DNA of 64,000 nucleotides from Pseudomaricurvus hydrocarbonicus (GTDB lineage: Bacteria; Pseudomonadota; Gammaproteobacteria; Pseudomonadales; Cellvibrionaceae): positions 434,001-498,000 of the forward strand of contig NZ_JAAONZ010000001.1 in the NCBI RefSeq assembly GCF_011602365.1, in the 5' to 3' direction. Numbering within the stretch: the stretch's first letter is position 1; each line of letters opens with the position of its first letter. Below are positions 19,471-28,189 of the stretch, piece after piece. Position numbers and translations under genes: made by a program. The notes beneath the pieces are model-generated. The model saw only the letters and a program-made list of their open reading frames with translations. It did no database searches and was not told the origin of the DNA.

Positions 19471-20754
19471 CTATTCACTCGATCGGCCACTGTACTCACT
19501 GGCCTCCAGCGCCGCCAGTAACTGCCGGGTAGGGTTGCGCAGATGGTTATAGAGCATGCCCAAACACAGCAATCCGGCAAACACGGTGGCCAGATAAAAA
19601 CCATATCGGGCATCCCCCCCCATTAAATCACTGAAGACCCCCATGAGCAGGGGCCCCGCAGCGGCGGCCAGCGCCGTAAAAAACAGAATCACGCCTGCGA
19701 CCGTGCCATGCTCGCCCTTGGGAAAGCAGCTGATGCCTTTTGAGTTAATGGTGGGATACATCATCGACATAAACAGCCCGGACAGTGGCAATAAATACAC
19801 TGCCGCACCCACCCCGAAAATCATACTGCCCAGGTAACACAAAAATATCGCCGCACTGAACCACAGCATTACCGCCGTCCAGCGGCAACGCTGTAACACC
19901 CAGCCCCCCAGAAAACGACCGCCGGCTCTCAATACAAAAAATACGGTCAACGAATAGCTGGCCAGCCACACCGCCGAGCCGTCATAACCCAGAAGATAAG
20001 TCGGCATCCAGACATATATGGCCGCCTCTGTGCCAACGTAAAGCGCCGCCGCCAGAGAGAAGCCCAGAGCGTAAGGGTTGCGAGTCATTGCCAAGGTCCG
20101 CCGAAGATCCACCTGAGGCCGATGAGCCCCCTGAGTCACGGGGTAATTGACACAAGCCGCCAACACCACCAAGCCCATACAAATGCCTCCGGCAATGACG
20201 TACAAATACTTCCAGGACACGCCATTGGCCAGCAAGTAAGCCACCAGTGCCGGCCCAGCAATGGCCCCCACACCAAAGAATCCCTCCACCAGATTCATGG
20301 TGCTAGTGTGTTCGCGACCGGATGAGGAGATATCGCCAATCAGCGCCAGAGCGCCGGTTTTGAACACACCAATGGCGACTCCGGATACAGCCAGCAAGGC
20401 GACAAAAAATCCAAAGGTGCTGCCTGCGATAAAGAGAAAGCAGGCCAACGCATAGAGAATCAACCCCAGAATGACAGTGAGCTTACGCCCGAATTTATCA
20501 GCCAGAAACCCCAGCAGGATACCGCTTAAGCCAATCGCTGCCATGGGCACATAGTGGAAGGCACCGGCGGCTGTATGACTCAGAGAAAACTCGCGAATCA
20601 GCTCGGGGATGATGACGCCCACGGCATCGGTGGTCATCGCGAACACCAAAAACATCACATAGGTCAGTCCCTTGATCAGGGTCCGACTGTGAAGCACTTC
20701 GGCCTCACGCTCAGAAGCCCCACCCAGACACTTGGCTTGTCCAATCTGATTCAT
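19471..20754 (-). CDS. MFS sugar transporter of the fructoside locus
   Basis: A 427-residue major facilitator superfamily permease with about 12 membrane helices. The DKFGRK loop between helices 2 and 3 (LGFLADKFGRKLTVILG) is the MFS A-motif. It diverges from the fructokinase gene across a 223-bp control region containing a palindromic operator, so it is probably the inner-membrane uptake step for sucrose, fructose or a short fructoside imported by the locus receptor. Substrate is inferred from context only. Preceded by GGAGAG. Converges with degS, 39 bp apart. Confidence 0.85.
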   Translation of the reverse strand: MNQIGQAKCLGGASEREAEVLHSRTLIKGLTYVMFLVFAMTTDAVGVIIPELIREFSLSHTAAGAFHYVPMAAIGLSGILLGFLADKFGRKLTVILGLILYALACFLFIAGSTFGFFVALLAVSGVAIGVFKTGALALIGDISSSGREHTSTMNLVEGFFGVGAIAGPALVAYLLANGVSWKYLYVIAGGICMGLVVLAACVNYPVTQGAHRPQVDLRRTLAMTRNPYALGFSLAAALYVGTEAAIYVWMPTYLLGYDGSAVWLASYSLTVFFVLRAGGRFLGGWVLQRCRWTAVMLWFSAAIFLCYLGSMIFGVGAAVYLLPLSGLFMSMMYPTINSKGISCFPKGEHGTVAGVILFFTALAAAAGPLLMGVFSDLMGGDARYGFYLATVFAGLLCLGMLYNHLRNPTRQLLAALEASEYSGRSSE

Positions 20755-20865
20755 GCTCTCTCTCCGACATTTATCACTTTCGTTATTATGGTAATCGCGC
20801 TTTAGAAGCTATTTGAGATGTCACAGGCCCTTTCAGGCCCGCGATGAAAACATAAAATCACATCA

Positions 20866-20879
20866 TGCAATCGATTGCA
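20866..20879. promoter_or_regulatory. LacI-family operator O1 (transporter-fructokinase)
   Basis: A perfect 14-bp palindrome TGCAATCGATTGCA in the divergent region between the MFS gene and the fructokinase. Its centred CG and even symmetry are typical of LacI-family operators, and the same palindrome recurs before the locus TonB receptor. Binding by the LacI-type gene at 25717 is inferred. Confidence 0.8.
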
Positions 20880-20977
20880 ATCATTTTGGTTTTGAGGCAT
20901 GCTATTCCTGAAAATAAACACAATACCCGATTCTGGTGCCTTGCAAGCAAAGGTACCACTGACCACAGGTAGCTTTC

Positions 20978-21877
20978 ATGATTGGAGCAATTGAAGCCGG
21001 CGGCACCAAGTTTTGCTGCGCGCTGGCCAGCGACCGGAACACGATTCTGGCCAGCGCCTCATTCCCCACCACTTCACCCACTGAAACATTGAGCCGGGTG
21101 AGGAGTTTTTTCCAAGAGGCCCAACTCAAACACGGCACCCTGCAATCACTGGGGCTGGCCTGCTTTGGTCCCGTGGGTCTGGATAGCAACAGCCACGACT
21201 TCGGCCACATCCTTAATACCCCCAAATCCGGCTGGGCTCATTACCCGATTGTCGAGGCGCTGCGCACGTCTTTGGGGGTACCGGTCGCTTTTGATACAGA
21301 CGTCAATGGCGCCGCCCTGGGAGAGTTCCACTGTGGCGCCGGACGCGGACACTCTTCACTGGTGTACATCACCGTTGGTACCGGCATCGGGGGCGGAGCC
21401 ATTATCGACGGCAAGATACTCCACGGACTGATCCATCCGGAGATGGGGCACATGCAAGTCCCCCGACACCCTGACGACAACTACCGTGGTCACTGCCCCT
21501 CCCACGGCGATTGCCTGGAGGGGCTCGCCTGTGGTCCCGCACTTGGAGATCGCTGGAACATGGCCGCAGAGACTCTCACCGGCGACCACCCCGCCTGGGA
21601 CATTCAAGCCGACTACCTGTCCAGCATGTGCATCAACCTGACGGCGGTACTCTCACCAGAAACCATTATTCTTGGCGGAGGGGTGATGCAGTACCCCGGC
21701 TTGCTGGACAAAACCCGGACCCGCTTTTTGGAGCGATTCAATAACTATTTGCCACTGCACGAGCGCCTTGGGTCTCTGGACAGCTACATCCAGTCACCCG
21801 AACTGAGCAACCAGGCCGGAACTGTCGGAGCCTTGCTGCTGGCCGAATCCGCACGCCCTGAATCCGTTTCCCGATAA
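20978..21877 (+). CDS. scrK: Fructokinase (ROK family)
   Basis: A 299-residue ROK kinase that phosphorylates fructose to fructose-6-phosphate with ATP. It follows B. subtilis GmuE/YdhR-type fructokinases closely: GAIEAGGTKF (ATP phosphate loop), LGLACFGPVGLD, DTDVNGAALGE, TVGTGIGGGAI, and the zinc site HPEMGH...HPDD...CPSHGDCLEGLA at about 152-187. The family also includes kinases for mannose, but the match to the fructokinase branch and the GH68-like neighbour favour fructose. Starts after the O1 operator; the hydrolase gene follows 11 bp after its stop. Confidence 0.92.
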   Translation: MIGAIEAGGTKFCCALASDRNTILASASFPTTSPTETLSRVRSFFQEAQLKHGTLQSLGLACFGPVGLDSNSHDFGHILNTPKSGWAHYPIVEALRTSLGVPVAFDTDVNGAALGEFHCGAGRGHSSLVYITVGTGIGGGAIIDGKILHGLIHPEMGHMQVPRHPDDNYRGHCPSHGDCLEGLACGPALGDRWNMAAETLTGDHPAWDIQADYLSSMCINLTAVLSPETIILGGGVMQYPGLLDKTRTRFLERFNNYLPLHERLGSLDSYIQSPELSNQAGTVGALLLAESARPESVSR

Positions 21878-21888
21878 GGTTTCCGAAC

Positions 21889-22962
21889 ATGTATGAGTTG
21901 ATACCCCCGCCCCACCAGACACCCTTCAGCAGCGGAATCCGCCACCCCGAACTGTATTTATGGGATGCCTGGTCGTTCGAAAACGAAGGCGTTCTGCACC
22001 TGTACTGTTTGGCCGTGAACCGTCAAAAACCGGATGGTTCACGCTTGCTGCCCGCTGAACGCAACCACTACCCTTTTCACATCCGACATTTCGAGTCCGT
22101 GGATGCTGGCGGGCAGTGGTGGGACAAAGGAAGCTTCCATGCCGCCGGTTCAGCCCCCAACGGACAGGATGTGCGCAACGTCTGGAGCGGATGCAGTTTT
22201 ATTCTGGAAGACGGTCGTTTGGCCGCAGGCTACACCGGCCTGTACGCGGGAGACCCCGACCACACCTTCATCCAGAACATGGGGGTCGCCTACAGTCCGG
22301 ACGGACGTCATATCGAGCGCTTTGGCAACACCCCCCTGTCGTGCCCGGTTGTGGATTTCGACAACATCCTGACCAGCGGCTATTACCTCCCCCCTCTTGA
22401 GCAACTGGGTCATAACGCCGGCGAAGAAGGCGGCCCGATTCTCGCTTGGCGAGATCCGTTTATCTTTCGCACTCTTACCGGGGAGCTACGCGCCCTGTGG
22501 GCTGCCAAGGTAAGCCCAACCCGTGGCGCCATCGCCCAAGCCCGGCTGGATTACCGGGGCGGAGAGCTGAGCATGGGCGAATTACTGCCCCCCATCCTGC
22601 TGCCTGAAAGCCAGACGTTTACCCAGATTGAGTTGCCGAAAATCTATGTCGATCAAACACGCCAGGAGTACTACCTGGTGGTCGCAACCTGTGACCGCCT
22701 GACAGAGTCGCAAGCGGAACACGAGGTGGAAAAAGCCATACGACTCTATCGCGCAAGTCAACCAGAAGGCCCCTGGCAGCCGCTGTTCAGCAACAATGGA
22801 AGGCTGCCTAACAGCGATCACCTGTACGCCATGACCGTCCTTAAGACTGATTTTGACAGGCGCCAACTTCTCTGCATCGCCCCCTGCGCAGAAACCGCGG
22901 GTGACCGGCTCGGACTCTCCATATCACCCGCTTTCACGCTGGACATCCCGGCTCCTTATTAA
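21889..22962 (+). CDS. GH68-like (clan GH-J) predicted cytoplasmic fructosidase
   Basis: A 357-residue five-bladed beta-propeller enzyme related to levansucrase/invertase families. Three acids line up with the GH68 catalytic triad: Asp26 in YLWDAWSF (nucleophile), Asp189 in AWRDPFIF (RDP stabiliser) and Glu248 in TQIELPKIY (acid/base, ERP in most GH68). The VWSG at 98-101 matches the conserved WSG. No signal peptide is present, and it is shorter than secreted levansucrases (over 420), so it probably acts inside the cell, splitting imported sucrose or short fructosides to feed the adjacent fructokinase. It could instead be GH32-like or a transferase; family assignment is by motif only. Confidence 0.75.
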   Translation: MYELIPPPHQTPFSSGIRHPELYLWDAWSFENEGVLHLYCLAVNRQKPDGSRLLPAERNHYPFHIRHFESVDAGGQWWDKGSFHAAGSAPNGQDVRNVWSGCSFILEDGRLAAGYTGLYAGDPDHTFIQNMGVAYSPDGRHIERFGNTPLSCPVVDFDNILTSGYYLPPLEQLGHNAGEEGGPILAWRDPFIFRTLTGELRALWAAKVSPTRGAIAQARLDYRGGELSMGELLPPILLPESQTFTQIELPKIYVDQTRQEYYLVVATCDRLTESQAEHEVEKAIRLYRASQPEGPWQPLFSNNGRLPNSDHLYAMTVLKTDFDRRQLLCIAPCAETAGDRLGLSISPAFTLDIPAPY

Positions 22963-23012
22963 TAATCGGACATTCAACAAATGGTGTTATTACAGGAAAA
23001 ACTTAAACTTTC

Positions 23013-23041
23013 TTGCAATCGATTGCAAAAGACTCTATAAG
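23013..23041 (+). promoter_or_regulatory. Operator O2 and promoter of the fructoside TonB receptor
   Basis: A perfect 16-bp palindrome TTGCAATCGATTGCAA (23013-23028) shares its 14-bp core with O1. Its first six bases TTGCAA fit a -35 box placed 17 bp before TATAAG (23036-23041), so a bound repressor would cover the -35. The receptor ATG lies about 135 bp downstream. Confidence 0.78.
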
Positions 23042-23177
23042 TTGAGAAACAGCCCGGTGAGATCGGGCATCCCAACTGGAGAAGGGGAGGCAGCCAACCC
23101 GCTCGCCCCAACATGCCCCTGTGACCAATCACAGGGATAACGATAAAAAAACAAAACCATAATAATCGGAGAAGACT

Positions 23178-25604
23178 ATGACCCAGTCACGCTTTCGCTT
23201 AACCGCTCTGGCCTCAGCACTGCTAGTTACCAGCGTCGCCCAACCTGCATTGGCGGGTGTCCTGGAAGAAGTGGTGGTAACCGGCACCCCCAAGAAGGGC
23301 GTATCCAAATTTGACGCCACCGTGTCCATCAACACCTTGAGCGAAGAGCAGATCACGCAGCTTGCCCCCCGCTCTGCCGCTGAGGTTCTGAGGACTATCC
23401 CGGGCATTCGCTCCGAATCCTCCGCTGGCGAAGGCAATACCAATATCGCCGTGCGTGGCGTCCCTGTTGCAGCGGGCGGCTCCAAGTTTGTGCAACTGCA
23501 GGAAGATGGCATGCCGATCATGCAGTTTGGCGACATCGTTGTCGGTACCGCGGACCAGTTTCTGCGAATTGACAGCAGCGTGCGCACGGTTGAGGCCCTT
23601 AAGGGCAGCACCGCGGCCACTGCCACCAGTAACGCTCCCGCCGGCATCATCAATTTCATCAGCAAGACCGGCGAGGACGAAGGCGGCAGCGTGTCGATTG
23701 CCACCGGCCTGGACTACGATAACTTCCGCACGGATTTTGAGTACGGCGGCCCCATAAATGATGAGTGGCGTTTCCACGTGGGGGGATTTTACCGCGAGGG
23801 TGAAGGTGCAAGAGAAGTGGACTTTAACGCCTCCAAGGGCGGTCAGATCAAAGCCAACCTGACCCGTGAGTTTGACGGAGGCTATGTTCGTTTCTACGCC
23901 AAATACCTCAATGACAGCGTACCCACCTACCTGCCCATGCCAATGACCGGCTCACAGGGCAGCATTTCCGGCTTCGACGCGGGCACCAGCTCCAATATCA
24001 GCAACGATTTGCGCAACGTCCTGACGACTGGCGGTGTCAGCGGCGTGCGCCGTAGCGGCATCGATGACGGCAATCACAGTGAAGCCAAGTCTTTCGGGAT
24101 GGATTTTGTGTTTGACATTGCCGAGGACCTGACTGTGTCTGAACGCTTTCGCTACAACCAAAATTCCGGCACCTTTTTCGGCGCCTTCAGCGCCGCCATT
24201 GGCAGCACCAGCGACCTCGAATCGCTGTCGACAATGTTAGCAGGTACCGGCGCTGACGGCCTGGCCTATGTGTCCGGCGCCAATGCCGGTGTTGAGCTGT
24301 CGGCGGAAGACGTTGCCAGCCTCAACGGCAACGGTCTGCTACAAAACATCCGCACCTTTGATAACGAACTGGAAAGCCTCGACAACTTTACCAACGACCT
24401 GCGTTTAACCAAGTTTTTCGACAACATCAACGTAACCCTTGGCTATTACAAGGCGACCCAGGAAATTGATGTCGACTGGTTCTGGCAAACCTACGTGCAA
24501 GACGTCTCTGACCAGGCGCGGCTCATGGATGTATACGCGGGCGGCAACCGCCTCACCCAGAACGGCCAACTGGCTTACGGCTCACCGGACTGGGGTAACT
24601 GCTGCACGCGCGACACCTATCTGGAAGCAGACCTGGACGCGTTTTATCTGTCCGTCAACGCCGAGCTCACCGAGCGCCTAACCGTCGATGCCAGTGTGCG
24701 TTACGACACCGGTGACGCCAATGGTCACTACGCTTTTGGAACCACCTTGGCCGATGACATCAACAACGATGGCACCAGTGTGGGCCAGCTGGCCGAGACC
24801 AGTGTTACCTACATTGATCAGGCCCAGCTGACCTCTTCAAAATTTGATTACGACTGGGATTACTGGTCTTATTCTCTGGCCGCCAATTACCTTGTCACCG
24901 ATTACCTAGCCGTTTTCGGCAGCGTTTCACAGGGATCGCGGGTCAACGCCGATCGTCTCGGCGACGGCGGCTATCTGCTCAACGGTACCGCCGCCAGTGG
25001 TTCAGTGGAAAACGAATTAACCTCCTATGAACTCGGCGTCAAATGGGACAGTGAGTATTACAGTCTCTTTTCCACGCTGTTTTACGTGGAGACCGACGAT
25101 GTGAACTCCGAGGCCACCAACCCCAACGGCTCGACCCGGGTGCGCGGTTACGAATCCCTGGGGCTGGAGCTGGAAGGTACGGCCCAATTCGGTGACTTAT
25201 TACTGCGCGGCAGTTTGACCTGGACAGACGCAGAAATCGTTTCTTCCAATGACCCCAGCCTGATCGGCAATACCCCTCGCCGCCAGGCGGATTTCGTCTG
25301 GAGCCTATCGCCGAGCTACGTGTTTGGTGAGCACGTGGTGGGAGCAACGGTTATCGGCACAACAGACGCCTATGACCAGGATGACAATACTTACGAGATG
25401 GACGGTTATGTGTATGCCAACCTGTTTGCCGACTTCGCTCTGGCCGAATCACTGCACTTGATATTGACCGTGAACAACGTCACTGATGAAGTTGGACTGA
25501 CGGAGAAGGAAGGTGGCAGTACAGTGATTGATGGCACAGAGTACATTCGCGCTCGCTCCATAGCCGGACGCACCACGGAGCTGAAACTTAAATACACCTT
25601 CTGA
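23178..25604 (+). CDS. TonB-dependent receptor of the fructoside locus
   Basis: An 808-residue outer-membrane receptor with a clear signal peptide (cleavage after QPALA, about residue 26), TonB-box-like EEVVVTG directly after it, a plug domain (AEVLRTIPGIRSE, IAVRGVP, VEALKGSTA) and a barrel ending in LKLKYTF. The plug and barrel style fit carbohydrate-type TonB receptors of marine gammaproteobacteria. Its own operator/promoter matches that of the fructokinase, so it should be the outer-membrane entry for the same sugar. The ATG has GGAG eight bases upstream. Confidence 0.92.
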   Translation: MTQSRFRLTALASALLVTSVAQPALAGVLEEVVVTGTPKKGVSKFDATVSINTLSEEQITQLAPRSAAEVLRTIPGIRSESSAGEGNTNIAVRGVPVAAGGSKFVQLQEDGMPIMQFGDIVVGTADQFLRIDSSVRTVEALKGSTAATATSNAPAGIINFISKTGEDEGGSVSIATGLDYDNFRTDFEYGGPINDEWRFHVGGFYREGEGAREVDFNASKGGQIKANLTREFDGGYVRFYAKYLNDSVPTYLPMPMTGSQGSISGFDAGTSSNISNDLRNVLTTGGVSGVRRSGIDDGNHSEAKSFGMDFVFDIAEDLTVSERFRYNQNSGTFFGAFSAAIGSTSDLESLSTMLAGTGADGLAYVSGANAGVELSAEDVASLNGNGLLQNIRTFDNELESLDNFTNDLRLTKFFDNINVTLGYYKATQEIDVDWFWQTYVQDVSDQARLMDVYAGGNRLTQNGQLAYGSPDWGNCCTRDTYLEADLDAFYLSVNAELTERLTVDASVRYDTGDANGHYAFGTTLADDINNDGTSVGQLAETSVTYIDQAQLTSSKFDYDWDYWSYSLAANYLVTDYLAVFGSVSQGSRVNADRLGDGGYLLNGTAASGSVENELTSYELGVKWDSEYYSLFSTLFYVETDDVNSEATNPNGSTRVRGYESLGLELEGTAQFGDLLLRGSLTWTDAEIVSSNDPSLIGNTPRRQADFVWSLSPSYVFGEHVVGATVIGTTDAYDQDDNTYEMDGYVYANLFADFALAESLHLILTVNNVTDEVGLTEKEGGSTVIDGTEYIRARSIAGRTTELKLKYTF

Positions 25605-25627
25605 TCCCCGGCTGGGATCTGCGTAAG

Positions 25628-25675
25628 CCCGACAGAGACTTGCCCCGCCCACAGGTGGGACAAGTCTCTGTCGGG
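25628..25675. terminator. Strong hairpin between receptor and lacI-type gene
   Basis: A perfect 15-bp stem CCCGACAGAGACTTG and its complement, with an 18-base loop that itself pairs (CCCAC / GTGGG). No T-run follows on either strand. It may stop or attenuate receptor transcription before the regulator gene. Confidence 0.6.
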
Positions 25676-25687
25676 ATGGTACCATCC
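25674..25687. promoter_or_regulatory. 14-bp palindrome before the lacI-type gene
   Basis: GGATGGTACCATCC is a perfect palindrome 30 bp before the regulator's start. It differs from O1/O2. It could be an autoregulatory site or part of alternative pairing with the adjoining hairpin. Confidence 0.3.
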
Positions 25688-25716
25688 TTCGCACAACCCC
25701 CAGAGCCGACACCCGT

Positions 25717-26742
25717 ATGAGTAATGACACCAAGACAATGAAAAATATGGACGAGCTTGCCAAGCTCGCCAACGTCTCGGTTTCCACCGTATCCCGGGCA
25801 TTGGCCGGCAGCACACTGATCAGCACCAAAACCCGCGAGCGCATCGCCAAACTGGCTGAAGAACACAACTTTCAGTTAAATGAAAAAGCGCGCAATTTTC
25901 GTCTGAAGAAAACCAACATGATTGCCGTTGTCATGATGGTCGACATCAAATCCGGACAGCACATTTCCGATATGTTTTTCTTGCAGATGCTCGGCTCGCT
26001 GGCCGACGCACTAACGGCGCAGGGTTACGATTTGCTGCTGACCCATATCGCCATCGAGGACATGCCCACGATTGACAGAAGCCGGGCATTTCGTCAAACA
26101 GACGGCATTATCTTCATCGGCCAGGGCAATCAACAGGAACATCTGAATCGGCTTGCCGACCTGGGCAAACCCATGGTGGTTTGGGGGGCAGAACTGGAGA
26201 ACAGTCACTATTGCACCGTGGGCACCAACAATGAGCTGGGCGGCTACCTGGCGACCAAACATTTGCTCAACTTGGGCAGGGAGCGCATCGCTTTTTTCGG
26301 TGACATCAACTTTCCCGAACCCCAGCAACGCTACAGCGGATATTGTCGAGCCCTGCAGGAAAAGGGCTTACCGATAGACAAAAGCCTGCAGCACAATGTA
26401 CCTTTCGATATGACTCACGCCAACACGGAAATCCATGACCTGATGCAGCAAGGGTTAAAATTCGATGCTGCGGTTTGCTCAAGCGACCTGATTGCCATCG
26501 CGGCCATTGACGCCTTCAACTCATATGGCGTCAAAGTGCCCGATGATATTGCACTGGTTGGCTTTGACGACATTGCGCTGGCGGCCCTCACTCAACCACC
26601 ACTGACCACCGTAAAGCAAAACATTACTCAGGGTGGACATGTCATTGTGCGCAAGCTGCTCGCTCAAATTAACGGCGACCCCGCCAGCGATACGATTCTC
26701 AAAACCGAACTGGTGGTGCGGCGTTCCAGCGGTGCCTGGTGA
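25717..26742 (+). CDS. LacI-family transcriptional regulator of the fructoside locus
   Basis: A 341-residue repressor. The N-terminal helix-turn-helix is MDELAKLANVSVSTVSRALAG (about 11-31), a hinge follows (NEKARNFRLKK), then a periplasmic-binding-protein-like sugar sensor (about 65-335) with the conserved ending DDIALVGFDDIALAA...PPLTTVKQ. It probably binds the two TGCAATCGATTGCA palindromes and is released by a fructoside or fructose derivative. The ATG used has a weak ribosome site; an ATG seven codons later (MKNMDE) is an alternative. Its end meets hisD, 10 bp apart and convergent. Confidence 0.92.
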   Translation: MSNDTKTMKNMDELAKLANVSVSTVSRALAGSTLISTKTRERIAKLAEEHNFQLNEKARNFRLKKTNMIAVVMMVDIKSGQHISDMFFLQMLGSLADALTAQGYDLLLTHIAIEDMPTIDRSRAFRQTDGIIFIGQGNQQEHLNRLADLGKPMVVWGAELENSHYCTVGTNNELGGYLATKHLLNLGRERIAFFGDINFPEPQQRYSGYCRALQEKGLPIDKSLQHNVPFDMTHANTEIHDLMQQGLKFDAAVCSSDLIAIAAIDAFNSYGVKVPDDIALVGFDDIALAALTQPPLTTVKQNITQGGHVIVRKLLAQINGDPASDTILKTELVVRRSSGAW

Positions 26743-26752
26743 CAACTGTCCG

Positions 26753-28060
26753 TTAATCCTTAATGCGGTACTCGGCGGAGCGAGCGTGAGCTTCCAGCGA
26801 TTCACCTCGTGCCAGCACTGACGCCACCTTGCCCAGCTCAGACGCGCCCTGCGGGGAACAGTTGATGATCGAGCTGCGCTTCTGGAAGTCGTACACCCCC
26901 AGCGGCGATGAAAAGCGAGCCGTTCCGGAGGTGGGCAGGACGTGGTTCGGCCCCGCACAGTAATCCCCAATCGCCTCGGCCGTGTGCCGCCCCATGAAGA
27001 TGGCGCCGGCGTGACGCACCTGGGGCAATAGCGCCTCAGGATCTTCTACCGACAACTCCAGGTGCTCAGGCGCAATGCGGTTGCTGACCTCAATGGCCTG
27101 CGCCAGGTCTTTCACCAAAATGAACGCACCGCGTTCGGTCAGGGATTGACGCGCAATGGCCTCGCGGGCCAGGGTCGGCAGCAATCGATCCACGCTGTCC
27201 TGGACTTGCGCCAGAAAATCCGCATCCGGACACACCAAAATGGACTGCGCCTGCTCATCGTGCTCTGCCTGAGAGAACAGATCCATGGCGATCCAGTCGG
27301 GATTGGTCTTGCCATCACAGACCACCAGAATTTCAGACGGCCCGGCGATCATATCGATTGCCACTGTGCCGAACACAGCGCGCTTGGCGGTGGCGACAAA
27401 GATGTTCCCCGGGCCCACAATCTTGTCCACCTTCGGCACGGTCTCGGTGCCGTAGGCCAGCGCCGCAACGGCCTGAGCGCCACCCACGGTGATCACCGTA
27501 TCGACGTCGGCAATGGCCGCGGCAGCGAACACCATCTCATTGACCTCACCGTCCGGGGTCGGCACCACCATCACCACTTCATCGACACCCGCCACCTTGG
27601 CCGGCATCGCATTCATCAGTACCGAGGACGGATAAGATGCCTTGCCGCCGGGCACATAGAGTCCAACACGCTCCATCGCGGTTACTTGCTGACCCAGTAC
27701 CGTGCCGTCGGCTTCAGTAAAGCTCCAGGACTCTTGTTTTTGATGCTCGTGATAGCGGCGCACGCGCTCGGCGGCGACTTCCAACGCCTGGCGCTGCTCC
27801 TCGCTGATGCGGGAGAGCGCTTCCTGCAGACGCGCCTTGGGGATGACCAACTCGGCCATCGAAGAAGCCCCCAGCCGATCAAACTGGTTGGTGTAGCGCA
27901 ACAGCGCCTCATCACCCTGAGACTTTACCTCCGCCAGAATCTTGGCCACCGTATCCGCGACCGCATGATCCGAAACCGACTCCCAGGCCAACAACGCGTC
28001 CAGCTGACGTTCAAAATCCGTCGCGCTGGCATTCAATTGCTTGATGGGAGTCTTGGACAT
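26753..28060 (-). CDS. hisD: Histidinol dehydrogenase
   Basis: A 435-residue zinc enzyme that oxidises L-histidinol twice to histidine with NAD+, the last histidine-biosynthesis step. Family blocks include [53 protein letters not shown] and the C-terminal [29 protein letters not shown] is chosen as the start because 435 residues matches E. coli HisD; an in-frame TTG 57 bp upstream would add an unlike tail. It follows hisG across a gap containing a 7-bp tandem repeat. hisC, often next in Pseudomonas, is absent. Confidence 0.97.
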   Translation of the reverse strand: MSKTPIKQLNASATDFERQLDALLAWESVSDHAVADTVAKILAEVKSQGDEALLRYTNQFDRLGASSMAELVIPKARLQEALSRISEEQRQALEVAAERVRRYHEHQKQESWSFTEADGTVLGQQVTAMERVGLYVPGGKASYPSSVLMNAMPAKVAGVDEVVMVVPTPDGEVNEMVFAAAAIADVDTVITVGGAQAVAALAYGTETVPKVDKIVGPGNIFVATAKRAVFGTVAIDMIAGPSEILVVCDGKTNPDWIAMDLFSQAEHDEQAQSILVCPDADFLAQVQDSVDRLLPTLAREAIARQSLTERGAFILVKDLAQAIEVSNRIAPEHLELSVEDPEALLPQVRHAGAIFMGRHTAEAIGDYCAGPNHVLPTSGTARFSSPLGVYDFQKRSSIINCSPQGASELGKVASVLARGESLEAHARSAEYRIKD

Positions 28061-28140
28061 GGTGTGATCTCTATCTGTAAATTCAAAAAAATACGCTGAC
28101 GACTGAAATACCGCCAATGTGTAAACCGTGTAAATACCGC

Positions 28141-28189
28141 AACTAGAAACTAGAAACTAGAAACTAGAAACTAGAAACTAGAAACTAGA
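28141..28189. repeat. Seven tandem copies of a 7-bp unit between hisG and hisD
   Basis: Exactly seven perfect copies of AACTAGA (TCTAGTT on the coding strand) fill 49 bp. The hisG stop codon TAG lies inside the copy closest to hisG, and the array occupies part of the 124-bp hisG-hisD spacer. No other gene is affected. Confidence 0.95.

Noticed and set aside
27062-28099. 345-codon plus-strand frame opposite hisD
   Set aside because: His/Arg-rich shadow; hisD is complete on the other strand.
28141-28189. Possible CRISPR-like array
   Set aside because: Units are only 7 bp with no spacers and no cas genes; it is a simple tandem repeat.
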